In this document: positions 13,300 through 24,439 of the stretch, one piece after another
How the letters are laid out: each line of letters begins with the position of its first letter
Position numbering within the stretch: position 1 is the first letter of the stretch
Origin: Rotaria macrura
Taxonomy: Eukaryota; Rotifera; Eurotatoria; Philodinida; Philodinidae
Length of the DNA: 64,000 nucleotides
Assembly: GCA_900239685.1 (NCBI GenBank)
Contig: OENT01000620.1
Location: forward strand, 17,828-81,827
Direction of reading: 5' to 3'
Translations under genes and position numbers: made by a program
The notes under the pieces: model-generated
Database searches by the model: none
What the model was told of the DNA's origin: nothing
Seen by the model: the letters and a program-made list of their open reading frames with translations, nothing else

Positions 13300-16015
13300 A
13301 TGACGACCAATGGTACGTTGAAAAATGAACCACGACCGCGTTTATGTCATCTTCGGCGATGGCCCAATTTCGTTGGTTATGGTTTTAATCTGCATTGTGA
13401 AAAATCTCGGCCAGGTCAATATATCGGTAAAGTTGATCCGAATTCTCCTGCCGAATCAGCTGGCCTACGTGAATATGATCGTATACTTGAAGTTAATTTT
13501 GTTCCGATTGGTAATGAAAATCATAAGCAAGTTGTTTCAAGAATAAAAGAAGGTGTTACAAGAAACGGTACGAAATATCAAGAAGAAGTCATTCTACTTG
13601 TGCTTGATCCTGATGCTGATGCTTATTATAAAAATAAATCTATTGTGGTTCGAAGTTCAGATTCAAATGTTGAAAAATTAGAAACTGAAATTCGAGATGG
13701 AACAGGTTTGATTTACACAAAAAAAAACAAAAAAACTATTTGCCTACATCTATTTGTCTATATCTATATCAGAAAATGGAGATCAATCACCTCGTTCATC
13801 AACTAAAAGTATTGGCAAGACAGACTCACCTATTATTCAAGATAAAACACCAAGAACGATGCAAAATGAACCGAATCGAGAATACAAACACGTTACTGAT
13901 TTTACCGGTCCAACAGTTACACATACAACCAAAGTAAGAATATGTTGTAATATTCTTGTTTTTCTTGAATGAATACGTCAATCGTAACTATCTATGTATA
14001 GAATGTCAAAAAGAAAAGATTTGTTTTTATTTTTGACATTATCTATTATTTGCTTTCATTGACTATAGACTTTTAATTTTCAATTGTTCCCATCAAAGAG
14101 AATATGTTTATGCTACGGAAGCCTTATATTTTACCTTTCGAATATATTAAAGTACAATCGAAGTGATTGGTTTTTATCAACTGAAGTTAACAAAGTTTTC
14201 TTGTTGTTAATATTTATACATAATGCTGAAGCATTAGAAAAGAAATTGACTCCCCACATATCAAGATTGATTAATAACAAAGAAAGAAAAACTCTTGATT
14301 TTTAATTTGATACTATCTATCGATTTGATTGATACAAAACAAAAATAAAATGAGAGGTGACTCAAGAATGTAATACGGTCGGAATGTAAGGTGAGGACTA
14401 AAGGACTCAAAGGGTTTATGTGATTATACGGGAGTCCGTGAGAAAAGTAAATAATACAACACTGAAAGTCCAATGAAGAAAAAAAGAGAATTACACACGA
14501 TCGGAGGTAACCGTTAGTTTAAATATATCAATGAGTTGACTATATTAGATTTTGATGAAATGATGATGATGCTATGGTTTGTGTTAGCTATGCATAGACA
14601 TACTTCCTATGTCTAATGATGTATACTATATGAAGTTTTGCTACTTTCTGTGTATAGATAGCGTCGTCTGTAAGTGATACACTGTAGAATTCGATCTTGT
14701 ATGCACTACTAGAGAATGAGAGTAGATCTCATTTCATTTTCAAAGTCTACATACGTATATGCGTGTCGATAATCAATAATCATATAAAAACAAATAGTTA
14801 TCATTCAAAGAAAATACATTCATAGTTGAGATGTTAGATTGCAAAGATAAATGGACACAATAATTTACTACTGATTGTATGTACACAAATGTTAGCAATT
14901 AGTTAATCTATTTTCTTTTATTACTCAATGTCCAAAACACCATTAACACGATGAATCATTTTCTGTTTTTCTTATTCGAGTGTTTTATAGTCATGTCTGA
15001 TTGACATTCACAATTGTTATACTATGTGTGATTTTTTATCTTACATTGATCTATTATATTAATCTTCTCTGCGAAATTTAATCTTTCGAAAGAATTCAAT
15101 GATTCATCTTTGTATGAAGGATTTGAGTTTTTGACATTCGATTTGGATGAGAAAAAATAAAACTAGATATTATCATTTCTATGAGTCACATCCGTCAATA
15201 ATATCGAATAGCAACGAATAGTGAGCTTTACACAATAAGACTTGAAAATAAAAACAAAATCTGACTGGACTATCAATCAAAATTTATGTTAATCATCACT
15301 ATTGAGAATACGAGTTAACTTCCATTGAATATAAATTGAACGTAAAAGAAAAGGCAAATAAATCTCATGAGAAATCATAGCAATCTACTCGGATGCAACC
15401 GTAAAATTTCTTTTCGAATGATAAAGCAAAACAAAAAAAATTAAAATTAAAATGTCAATTATCTTTTATTACTCGTATATTGAATTTCACATATATTCAA
15501 ACTTGTCTTTAATATTATAAATTTCATCAAAGATTAAACTATCTCTATATGATGATCTACAATATGATATTATTTAGACTGGCAGTTCACCAGCAACATC
15601 GCGAACATCTGATCATGATTATGATCAAGGCAATGATCATGAAAATGACTTACAATCATCTCCATCTTCTTTAGAGAAAAATAAACATAAAGAATATGCA
15701 TTAGCTGGTAATTCATCACCAAAATCTCAGAAGAGCGATTCTCCTATGAAACCTATGAATAATGAAGTTTCTCAAACTAGTCCAGCTCAATCGTCATCTG
15801 CTAATGGATCTGCAGGAACACTTGAACTTAGTACGAGCATGATTTTCTTTTAAAATAGTCTCTAATCTTAGGTTTTCTTTGATTCATTTTTTATAGAAAT
15901 GTCAGCTGCTGAATATCGAGAACATTTAAAAGCTCAAAATGCTCGAAAACGTGATCCACGGCAAGATCAACAACTATCAATGAAACAAAAACATGATTTA
16001 ATTGATCGCTTGTAA
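13300..16015 (+). CDS. NHERF1: NHERF-like adaptor with a single PDZ domain
   Basis: Exons 13300-13705, 13773-13933, 15578-15830 and 15897-16015; phases close to 312 residues. The second intron is 1,644 nt, with no further exon seen. A PDZ domain covers about residues 10-97. Its carboxylate-binding loop is GYGF, and a histidine opens helix alpha-B (HKQVVSRI), so it should be a class I domain binding S/T-x-hydrophobic C termini. The sequence PRLCHL at the start and QYIGKVDPNSPAESAGL match NHERF/EBP50 PDZ domains. A Ser/Pro/Asn-rich linker follows. The last 40 residues are charged and end in KQKHDLIDRL, comparable to the ERM-binding tail of NHERF1/2. The inferred role is tethering of membrane transporters or receptors to ezrin-type proteins and cortical actin. 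Vertebrate NHERF1 has two PDZ domains; here there is one. The start is the first ATG after an acceptor-like AG at 13264-13265. Confidence 0.85.
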
Positions 16016-17022
16016 ATTTCAACATAAAAAAAGAACGAGAACATCAAATGAGAATGGAGAAAACAAATTGCTTTTTCTTGCGAACTTTTTCTGATTCTAT
16101 ACAGTTTTTTTTCTCTTGCACTTGTTTCTACTAGTTTTACTATTTAAATCTTTATTATGTGTTTGTTTGCGTGTCTCTTATAACTTTCTTTTTTTCTCGC
16201 TTAGAGAATTTTCGCACATAGTACATAACAGTGAACATAATTAAGGTTGATGAATGCTTCATAGAAGAACAAAAAAGAAAGATATATATATACGTATATA
16301 AATGGATCATGTTAAATGTGTCTTTTTTCTTCGGAAAAAGAAGAGAACAAAAAGAATTGTATATGTACGTGTGCATTTTATTCATTTGTATATTGTGATT
16401 ATTGTTGGCTGATCTTATTCCTTTATGATTGTTATTGTTGTTGTACTTTGCGTATCCAAAGAAACGTGTGATGATGTTTATGTTGAAAACAAGTTAAAGA
16501 TAAAAAACAGAAAAAAAGAAAGTCTATCAGATTCAATGTTAAGACTTAGTTTTGACATCATGTTATTGGATTTCTGAATAGCTAATCAAATCATCTATAT
16601 TATCAGATTGAATGAATTTCGTGACAACATACAAGAGAAAAATGTTATTACTGTGCGAGAATAAATTTATACGATCCCATTTGTTGAACAAGATTTGATT
16701 TTTTTTAACACACATCTATCTGTGCATCCCCGGTAGTAGCTAATGATGAGATTACATCTGCTAAACAAGTTCTTTTTTTTTCAAAAATAAATATAAGAAT
16801 ATGTAATCTAGCTGTAATCATCTTTCTACTTTTATCTTTTCTATTAAATTTAGATCAATATTCATCTATTGATGAATAAGAATTTCTAGCATTGAATAGA
16901 ATCGACCAGGGACTCATGAATATTATTTTCTCTGTTTTTTTTTCTATTTGAACAAGAAAAAAAACCTTAAAGAGCAATTAGTAAAGAATATGTTAATTAA
17001 TATTTCTTTAAACAGTATAGAA

Positions 17023-17311
17023 CTACAAGATATTTTCAATGAATACAATGGCAAGCATTGTGTTACATGATAGTTCAAATATTAATCGTTCTCTTTCGTA
17101 ATGTACATATTCTTTATCATGTCTTGGACGTGAATCAGTACAACTCATATTAACACGTATGAGCATCATTCATATTTGTTATTTTTATTTGATACAGTTT
17201 AGAAAAATGTTCATGATCACGAGACCACCGTTTTTTATTACGTAAGAAATTCACACTTGTACGAATTGTTCGAATACTGATACTGTTGTAAATGATTTTT
17301 ATGATTGCAAA
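17023..17311 (-). pseudogene. possible gene fragment, unidentified
   Basis: Two short minus-strand frames sit back to back. The first (about 57 codons) contains the hydrophilic stretch NFLRNKKRWSRDHEHF and stops at TAA. The second, shifted by one base, begins at an ATG just after that stop and reads a charged stretch with RPRHDKEYVHYERERL before TAG. Codon and amino-acid composition look more like coding DNA than the surroundings, but there is no clear splice site joining the frames and no family match that I recognise. It may be a frameshifted fragment, an unrecognised small gene or chance. Confidence 0.15.
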
Positions 17312-19011
17312 CTACTCGAAAAATTGAATTTCAATTGCTCATAAATCAATTTGATTTATATATGTTCAACATTAATCATTCTAGACGACAATGTGAATCA
17401 TAGTTGTGTTCATGCATGATTGAATTTTTTCTATCGAGAATAATTGTATAGCCTGGGATAAAATAAAGCTAACATGATATACAAGGAATCCTGATAATGA
17501 ATCCAAATGCTTCAAGCATGATTCTCGTTTGAGTGCATTCATTCTCATTCAAAGAACATCAAATCTCGTTAATAAAGTTCATCAAATATGCTTCGAAAAA
17601 AAGAAAAAAACTTTGTTCACATCTGGCACAATCAATGAAAATGTTTTTTTTATTTCTATAAGATTTTATTATATTATTTTTACGAGTAAAAATAACTGCA
17701 ACATGTATGTTATATGTCAAAAGTATAATGATTAAATATTTCTGAAATTTTCCAGATGGAAATGTTTATGTTTTAGCTTTGATGAAATGATTGTTAACAA
17801 AAGTTTAAAAAATGAATATTCTTGTGCTTTTCGAATCTATTTTCAATGGTGACCCTGAAATAAACTAAATGGACGGACGAATGAAAAGCATAGCATCGAC
17901 GTATATCTAAAATAGACAGCTAATGAAATAATTCGAAATAAGAATCTATTATGAATTTTCAATTATAGGCTTGTAAAAGTTAATGAAACTTTTTATCATA
18001 CTAAACACGTCAATTTTCTTTGGCTTGTGTCGAAACCTTATTTCTTTATATGTTTTCAATTATGTATGTATTTATCATCATCCGTGTTGTTAAGCTGTTA
18101 GATCATCAACACATAGTTGAATGTAAACGAAAAGGTTTTAGTATACGTTAAAATAATGAACCACGAAATTCGTATCACAAACAAAACGAGATTAACATGA
18201 AACATATTATAGAGTATTACTATTGTAAACATTAGTTCGTTGTGAATTGACTGGAATTATTATTGATGAACGTAAAAACTGACAAGTGTATAATTGAAAA
18301 AGAATGAATTTTTCAATTCTAGACAACATGTTTACATTCGAGAAGTATGTTTATTAAATAGGTCTTCATTTTGCAATCTATATTAGTATAGGTCAAAAGT
18401 CGAATATCGATACATTCGAAATTGTCAAGCATCAATGTAAAATCAAAATATTAATCACTATATTCTTTCAGATTAGTTCTATTTCTACGGATGATATTCG
18501 TCGAAAGAGTCATAAAATCTTGTTCAATTTTTATTAAGTCAGAATAAGTACTTTTCATCATCGTTAGACACCTCATGGTCATACTAGATGAAATCTATTT
18601 TCCTAATCAATCAATCTACTTACGATTTCGTCTGGAAAACAAAAATCTTTCTAGGACTGGCTTACAATAAGCCTTATCACTTAAGCATATAATTGACAAG
18701 CAACGAAATTTATCTTTAGGATTGTACCGTTCATGAATGGAAAAATTCTACTTGAATAAAATCTGATTATCAACATTTTGGTAAACAACTGAATTGTCAG
18801 AGCGATTGAAGTACTTTGAAAAACGTTTATAATTAATAGTACTGTTTTTTTTCAATACAAGGAATCAGAGCAAATAATTTATGTTGCAAAACAACAGTGC
18901 ATGTACTATTCGATACCATACTATTTAATTGCAACTTACGTTTATATTTTACTATATGGGCGTTTAAACTAACTAAACAGCAAAAGAAGAACACTTGAAT
19001 TTCTTGTTCTC

Positions 19012-19046
19012 GAAAACCTATATACTTTCTTCGATATATTTCTTCT
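19012..19046 (+). promoter_or_regulatory. conserved upstream block of Ly6-like gene 1
   Basis: Starts GAAAACCTATATAC and continues through CTTCGATATATTTC to TTCT, 51 nt before the start codon. Almost the same block, at nearly the same distance, lies upstream of the paralogue at 21606. It is probably core promoter or leader, either functionally conserved or retained from the duplication. Confidence 0.5.
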
Positions 19047-19062
19047 TTTTTTCAACGATACG

Positions 19063-19452
19063 ATGCGTCGCGAAATACTCTTCGCTGTCGTGATGAGCTT
19101 ACTACCTGCAACTACGTTTTCAATTCAGTGTTATTCGGGTACGATCCAACAGTGTCTGTTAACACCGGACATTAGTGATTGTGGTGATGGCGATGAATGT
19201 AGATGTGTAAAGTTTCGTTTCAAATGTACACAAGATCATCGTATTTGCAGCGACAAGGAACAATCGGCAGGAACTACAAAATGGGGATATGCATTAGTTT
19301 CGAAAGGCATATGTAAAATATTGAAAAGCCCCAATAGTGGAGCATCAAATGTAAGATGTTGTTCAACAGATGGTTGCAACCGACCTAAAAGTGGCGTATG
19401 TGCACAGTCTTCAAGTGGTCATCGAACTCTACGTATATTAACAAATTTGTAA
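19063..19452 (+). CDS. secreted Ly6/uPAR-like cysteine-rich protein 1
   Basis: Single-exon gene of 129 residues. Residues 1-20 form a signal peptide ending near FSIQC. The mature part has 12 cysteines and ends its core with RCCSTDGCNRP, which fits the CCxxDxCN signature of Ly6/uPAR three-finger domains. The spacing is not the standard ten-cysteine pattern, so it is a divergent member. There is no hydrophobic C-terminal segment for a GPI anchor, so it should be secreted. It is roughly half identical to the neighbour at 21606, with all 12 cysteines conserved. AATAAA lies at 19551-19556. The role is unknown; three-finger proteins often bind receptors or channels. Confidence 0.85.
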   Translation: MRREILFAVVMSLLPATTFSIQCYSGTIQQCLLTPDISDCGDGDECRCVKFRFKCTQDHRICSDKEQSAGTTKWGYALVSKGICKILKSPNSGASNVRCCSTDGCNRPKSGVCAQSSSGHRTLRILTNL

Positions 19453-21557
19453 TGCTGAACATTACTGAAAAAGTCTAGTAGCATTAAAAAGAAAAACTTA
19501 TTTTTACAATACTTGATAAGATTTCATTTATTTTGTTCTGTTTATGTAAGAATAAAAATTCCATGATCGATAATCACGTGAATCGTACTGGCTCTATTTT
19601 CTTTTCGATATTGATTCAATACATTATAATGATTACGATTAGAGAAAAATTGAATATAATCTAAGAAAAAACAGATTCAAGTCACTATTGTTTCAACACA
19701 TAAAACACTACTTTGCTATAAATTACATGCACAATAGGTTTGCAGCAACTCCATTTTACAAAAGCAAACACTCAAACTAAAATGGTCCTTCATAGATTTT
19801 TGTTCATTTTTCACCTTTCTTTAAACATTCTAGTAAGTCTAACTGATTTATTGGATGATTTTCTTTTTGTTTGATAGACACGGATGAACATCATGAAAAT
19901 CTTGCAATTGCATACGTCCAAATATCTTTCGTGACTATTTTGGACCGAGAAAGAATTTCATTTGATCGTATCAATTAAATGTTCTCATGTGCAATGGATA
20001 CTATTACGATGTCGTTTATTCATGAACCAGTACCTTGATTGTAAGCATGCCAAAGTCAGCTTTAGTAGAGAACAACAGTAGCAAGCGGACATACACATGC
20101 TGAGAAAAGCGAACCATTTGAATCTGATACATAAAGTCTCTAATTCGAATAGGATACAAATAATCTATGAAGTATTCAATCAAGTTCAAGCACTGTTAGA
20201 CAAGATGTTAATGATGAACTGTTTGCACGCGTTAAATTAGACGATATTTTATTCCGCTATGTACTAAACTAATTCTTGTGCTATTACATAAGAACTTTGA
20301 TGTGAATGAATAATTGATTATTTTTAATTTTAATACTCAACAACAATAAAAGTGAATAATTGAAAAATTTGAAAAAATACATTCCATCTGTAAAAATCCT
20401 AACAAAAACAAAGAATGAAGGTAATCTTTCAAATTTTTTTGTTGTTTGAAGAAAAGAAATTTTTTCTAAGAGCACAAAGATGGAATTTTCAAATAGAAAC
20501 AGCGTGTCACTACAGTATCTCAATTCAGTACTGTCTTCTAAAAAGAAAATTTATGTGAAATATTTACTTCGACAATTATTGTTAAGTTAAAATTTTGTGT
20601 AAAATAGAGCATAAAATTCTTTTGTAAGTTATAAACTTAGATAATATATCTAGAATCGATATTCATCGACAGACAGAAAAACTATTAGCAGTATATCAAT
20701 GAGAGTCATTCTGACAATCGGATACTATCGAACGCAATTAGATTGTATGGGAATGCCTATAAAATCGACAAAATTCTGATAAAAATCACGAGACGACATG
20801 ACGTTGAGATCCAGAGTGTTGGAAATCGATTGAAATTTTTTTGTCAGAAAATTTCAGAATTCATTTAGGTACTTTGACTAACCTGTCTAATTTTAGCGTC
20901 CAGTGTTTATCAATACTCGACTTATTATAAAGCATTGAACCGGCAACTTCATTACTGGTTTTGTTTCTCGAATTCTGATAAGATTTTGTCGAGCTGATCG
21001 GATCCAGTATCGAATTATTTCACTTAGGTTGTCGCAGCCCTTATACATGAAAACCGATGTCAAAATAATCATGAGAATATATATATTTCTTCATCATTTT
21101 CTACTTTATCCCCTAGAACTGTAATAAAATAAATAGCTGAAATAGTTGTAACAAAAATAAAGGCAATGGAATTATCTTTTCTTCAAACTATAAAATCAAC
21201 GATAATCTTAAAATATAGTTCTCAATCTGATCGTTAGATTAAAAATGTATTTGAATCAGTTGCAGTGACTGAGGCCAACGTATTTCGTCCAAATTATAAC
21301 TTCAATACAAAACGTACAAGATGATATTCTCCCGTTCTTGTCGAAACCTTGGCATAACTGGTAAAGCTGTATTAGTACGCAAAAAAAGAAATCAACAATT
21401 TCTTTTTTCAATCGTAGTAAAAGAACACGTTCTACATGATGTGTACACAACTTTCAAACATTCTTGTATCGATACGACACCTACTATATTTTTATACTTC
21501 TGCATGTAGGAGTAAAGTATACGGGGGCGAGGCCTTTTATTACCTGTTTTTCCTTTT
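19453..21557. other. spacer between Ly6-like paralogues
   Basis: About 2.1 kb without a recognisable gene. It carries the poly(A) signal of the first paralogue and scattered short open frames (20284-20523, 21256-21509) with no motif. I looked for a degraded third Ly6-like copy (a CC..CN signature) and did not find one. Confidence 0.5.
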
Positions 21558-21590
21558 GAAAACCTATACTCACTTCAATATATTTCCTCT
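21558..21590 (+). promoter_or_regulatory. conserved upstream block of Ly6-like gene 2
   Basis: Starts GAAAACCTATACTC and continues through ACTTCAATATATTTCC to TCT, 48 nt before the start codon. It aligns with the block at 19012-19046, with a two-base gap and few substitutions. Confidence 0.5.
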
Positions 21591-21605
21591 CTCTTAAAGT
21601 AAACG

Positions 21606-22004
21606 ATGCACCGTCGATTTCTATTAGCTATCGTCTTTTCATTATTATTTCCAAGTACTTCTTCAATATATTGTTATTCTGGAACGGATAGTAAATGTAT
21701 ATTGACATCCAATATGAAAGATTGCGGTTCAGGAGAAACTTGTACATGTGCGAAGTATCGCTATAAATGTTCCAAAATTGATCAAGGTTGCAGTGAACAG
21801 GAACGATTAACAGGTGCTACAATATGGGCATATACAATACTTTCGAAAACCACATGTGCAACATTGCAAAATCCAAATAGTGGCGCCACAAATGCGCAAT
21901 GTTGCTCCAATGATCGATGCAACCGACCTGATAATGGGAAATGTTCATGGTCTCTAGCTCGTCGTCGAGCCGCACGCAAATTAACTGATCTACTCGATTT
22001 TTAA
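21606..22004 (+). CDS. secreted Ly6/uPAR-like cysteine-rich protein 2
   Basis: Single-exon paralogue of 132 residues. It has a signal peptide of about 20 residues (cleavage near SSIYC), 12 cysteines in register with the copy at 19063, and the core end QCCSNDRCNRP. The motif PNSGA between the eighth and ninth cysteines is shared by both. The C-terminal tail is basic (ARRRAARK) and ends DLLDF, unlike the other copy, so the tails have diverged faster than the core. No GPI-anchor signal is visible. AATAAA lies at 22088-22093. Probable tandem duplication; function unknown. Confidence 0.85.
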   Translation: MHRRFLLAIVFSLLFPSTSSIYCYSGTDSKCILTSNMKDCGSGETCTCAKYRYKCSKIDQGCSEQERLTGATIWAYTILSKTTCATLQNPNSGATNAQCCSNDRCNRPDNGKCSWSLARRRAARKLTDLLDF

Positions 22005-22367
22005 GCATCAACGCGTTGAACAGAAGACAAGAAGCAATACTAAATTTAATCGCATCGGTGAATATTTCGTTAATCTGTTTTTTATTCAATAAAAACATTC
22101 ACATCATCGACCATGATCTCAATCATTTTGACTAATTTGAATAGATTTTATTGATGAATATTCAAAAATGAATGAAAGAGAACGAAAAATTGTTTATCTT
22201 CAAAGACTTTGTCGAATTGAATGACCAGTATGAAAAAATTAAAGTATAAGTCGATGAAATTTTTCTCATTTATTTAAGCAAATTGAAAAAATTAACAAGG
22301 TATCAACAAGTAATCAGCTAAATCTTATTACAAAGATGCAGTAGGATTAAATTCGAAAAATCTTTAA
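22005..22367. other. convergent 3' spacer
   Basis: Short spacer between the ends of the plus-strand Ly6-like gene and the minus-strand secreted-protein gene. It contains the AATAAA of the former and nothing else recognised. Confidence 0.6.
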
Positions 22368-22779
22368 TTATGAGTGACTGCCATGGTTTCCTATTGAAAA
22401 ATGAACGATATTGCATATACGTAGGTGTTATGTTAAAATTAACAATTAGACATGACATACCTGGAGTAGAACCGTCATGACCTTCGTGTCCATGTGGTGT
22501 AGAAGACGATGAATTATTGGATATAAATGTTGTATGGCTTTCAATTCTATTACCTTTGTGATGATATTGAGTTCCATTGATTGATGGTGGATATGTTACA
22601 TTGGAATGAAGTGTATCATTTCTAAATGGGAGTCTTGTTTCATGATTGCCTCCATTTGGATGCATATGAACTGATAGAACAGTCATTGGAAAAATTAACT
22701 AACGAAGAATACAAATATACTATTGAAGAAAATGCATGTTTAATAGACTCACACAAGAAAGAACGATGATCGATTGCAT
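22368..22779 (-). CDS. small secreted His/Gly/Ser-rich protein
   Basis: Minus-strand exons 22779-22753, 22698-22461 and 22390-22368; phases close to 95 residues. The first exon codes for only nine residues and, with the start of the second, makes a signal peptide (MQSIIVLSCLIFPMTVLS). The mature peptide is hydrophilic, with several N-glycosylation sequons (NDT, NVT, NGT, NSS), and rich in His, Gly and Ser. It ends in a tail containing HGHEGHDG and finishing NHGSHS. There are no cysteines in the mature part. Reading through the last donor would give a longer hydrophobic end, but the spliced end continues the composition and is preferred. No family recognised; clustered histidines suggest possible metal binding, which is speculation. 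Confidence 0.6.
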
Positions 22780-24283
22780 TTTGATACGTACTGATGAAGT
22801 AGTTCAGACGTGTTTGAATATTGTATTCTAAATTAATCGAGAGAGTCGTGTATTTATAGACCTACGTTGTCTCTGACTTTCTACCTTTATTGTATTGAGG
22901 ATTCACAATTTATTATCAGCAGTATCAACGTCAGGTCTTTAATCAAAATAAAAGTACAGATAATACATGGGTATTTATTGTGTGAAGCCATACATAAACG
23001 GAGTATGAATCATACTGATTAGATGCGCGTTCTTGCCATTGTCACTAAGTGTCATGATCAACTGAATGGATCATCATGTTTTTTTATACAATGACTTATC
23101 CGATGTTTTTATCACAGGACGCTACAAAACAAAAATGTTGCATAAGGCTCTTTTAAAACAGAAATTTTGAGCAAAATCATTATTTTTGTATTTCGATTAA
23201 TTTTAATTGTCAGAAAAGCCGTATACATCTAGTATGGACATGAGAAGACGTCGCGTCTTCATGACGTCTCATAATCGGTTTGTTTCATTATTGTCAATGA
23301 AGTTAATACAGCATCGAAGTTAGCAGTACTTTCAGATCATTCTCTCATTGCTAGACACTTGAAGGAGCTATTCATGGTGTTTCAGCAATCACTGAAGATG
23401 ATTGTCATTGGACATACGAATGGATAGTCGATATTGAGAAATGAAAGTATCATTCTTTTACCACTTCGAAGTATAATAAGTATGTACAGTACAGAATTAC
23501 GACAGTTTCCCATTGAGTTTTAAGAATAAATACATGGCCAATGAAAAGAATACTATCGAATTATTCTAATGTGATGAAAAATAGATAGCTTTTCGTACAG
23601 CAGAGCATCTGGTAATATTCTAAAACAGTGTTTCAGCTTCATCTTCTTTTTCAAATGAGCTAACAGACACTTCATATATCTCTCCCAATGAACTGGCAAA
23701 GTCTTATTTTGATTTTATCTTCTGAACTTAATATAATGGTCGAGAATATGTCTTCCGATTCCAATAACAACACGATGGAAGTACACCAAAAAAGTAGTGT
23801 CATACGTGAAAGTTAAAATCGATACTTGACAATATTTTTCAAGTATTCAATGATTGAATATTCCTGATTCAATACCGAAATATTGAAAACTTGAATATCT
23901 TAATATTTGATACCCAATTATTCTCTTAATTAAATGGTTGAATTTTCAAAATTGATATTTATGGTTAGAAATGAAACAAACAATATTCGGCGTTGTCTTA
24001 ATTAAAACCTAAACGAACGCGAAGAATCACTTGAATGCTTGAAGATTGTTTTTAATGACAATGACTTAGTTTATATTTTGAAAAAACATCGCTCAGTTCT
24101 GCAATTAACCAAAACTTTGCTCGTCGTTTCTATCGATGAATATCACAAAAAAAGGAATCACAACAGCGTAGCTTGTTCAGATGTTAATTGAATGTCTTAA
24201 AGTAAGTATGGATCGTTTTAGTTCATCACATTGTAAAAAAGGGAATAAAAAGAATAAACTCTTTAGATTAGTTCTTTCGTTTC

Positions 24284-24308
24284 GCTGCCATCTAGTGCCA
24301 TCTGATGG
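24284..24308. promoter_or_regulatory. tandem GCCATCT motif (YY1/CTCF-like)
   Basis: GCTGCCATCTAGTG followed by GCCATCTGATGG, about 130-155 nt upstream of the FBF1 start. GCCAT is the YY1 core, and the reverse strand reads CACTAGATGGCAGC, similar to a CTCF core. This is a candidate from motif appearance only. Confidence 0.25.
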
Positions 24309-24340
24309 TTCATATTTTTGTTTCTACTGGCTGCATTAAG

Positions 24341-24356
24341 GTTTATCCATAGAAAC
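24341..24356 (+). promoter_or_regulatory. candidate RFX X-box upstream of FBF1
   Basis: GTTTATCCATAGAAAC, an imperfect palindrome 84-99 nt before the start codon. The right part CCATAGAAAC fits the X-box consensus (YYATRRNRAC); the left half deviates. RFX factors control many ciliary genes, and FBF1 is one, so position and context support it. Not testable here. Confidence 0.3.
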
Positions 24357-24439
24357 TGTTAAGTGTGATGACGAGGAAGAATCTTTTCAGCCGTTTCTTT
24401 TGAGTTCCTTACTGAGCATAATCCTTGAAATCAATCATA

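Larger units (their letters stand above)
16016..19062. other. intergenic, no confirmed gene
   Basis: Downstream of the NHERF-like gene. Candidate poly(A) signals AATAAA lie at 16660-16665 and 16786-16791. A possible degraded coding fragment lies on the minus strand at 17023-17311 (entered separately). The remainder has no coding signature, up to the conserved block upstream of the first Ly6-like gene. Confidence 0.5.
22780..24439. other. upstream region of FBF1 and of the minus-strand secreted-protein gene
   Basis: Divergent intergenic region without a coding candidate. A small near-palindrome GAAGACGTCGCGTCTTC lies near 23228. Close to FBF1 there are a tandem GCCATCT pair (24284-24308) and an X-box-like motif (24341-24356), entered separately. 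Confidence 0.5.

Noticed and set aside
18655..18690. CTTACAATAAGCC-like stretch as a possible spliced-leader gene
   Set aside because: Resembles only a few bases of the bdelloid leader; no Sm site or donor in the right place.
21782..22098. Minus-strand frames with Arg/His-rich starts
   Set aside because: Antisense shadows of the second Ly6-like gene and its 3' region.
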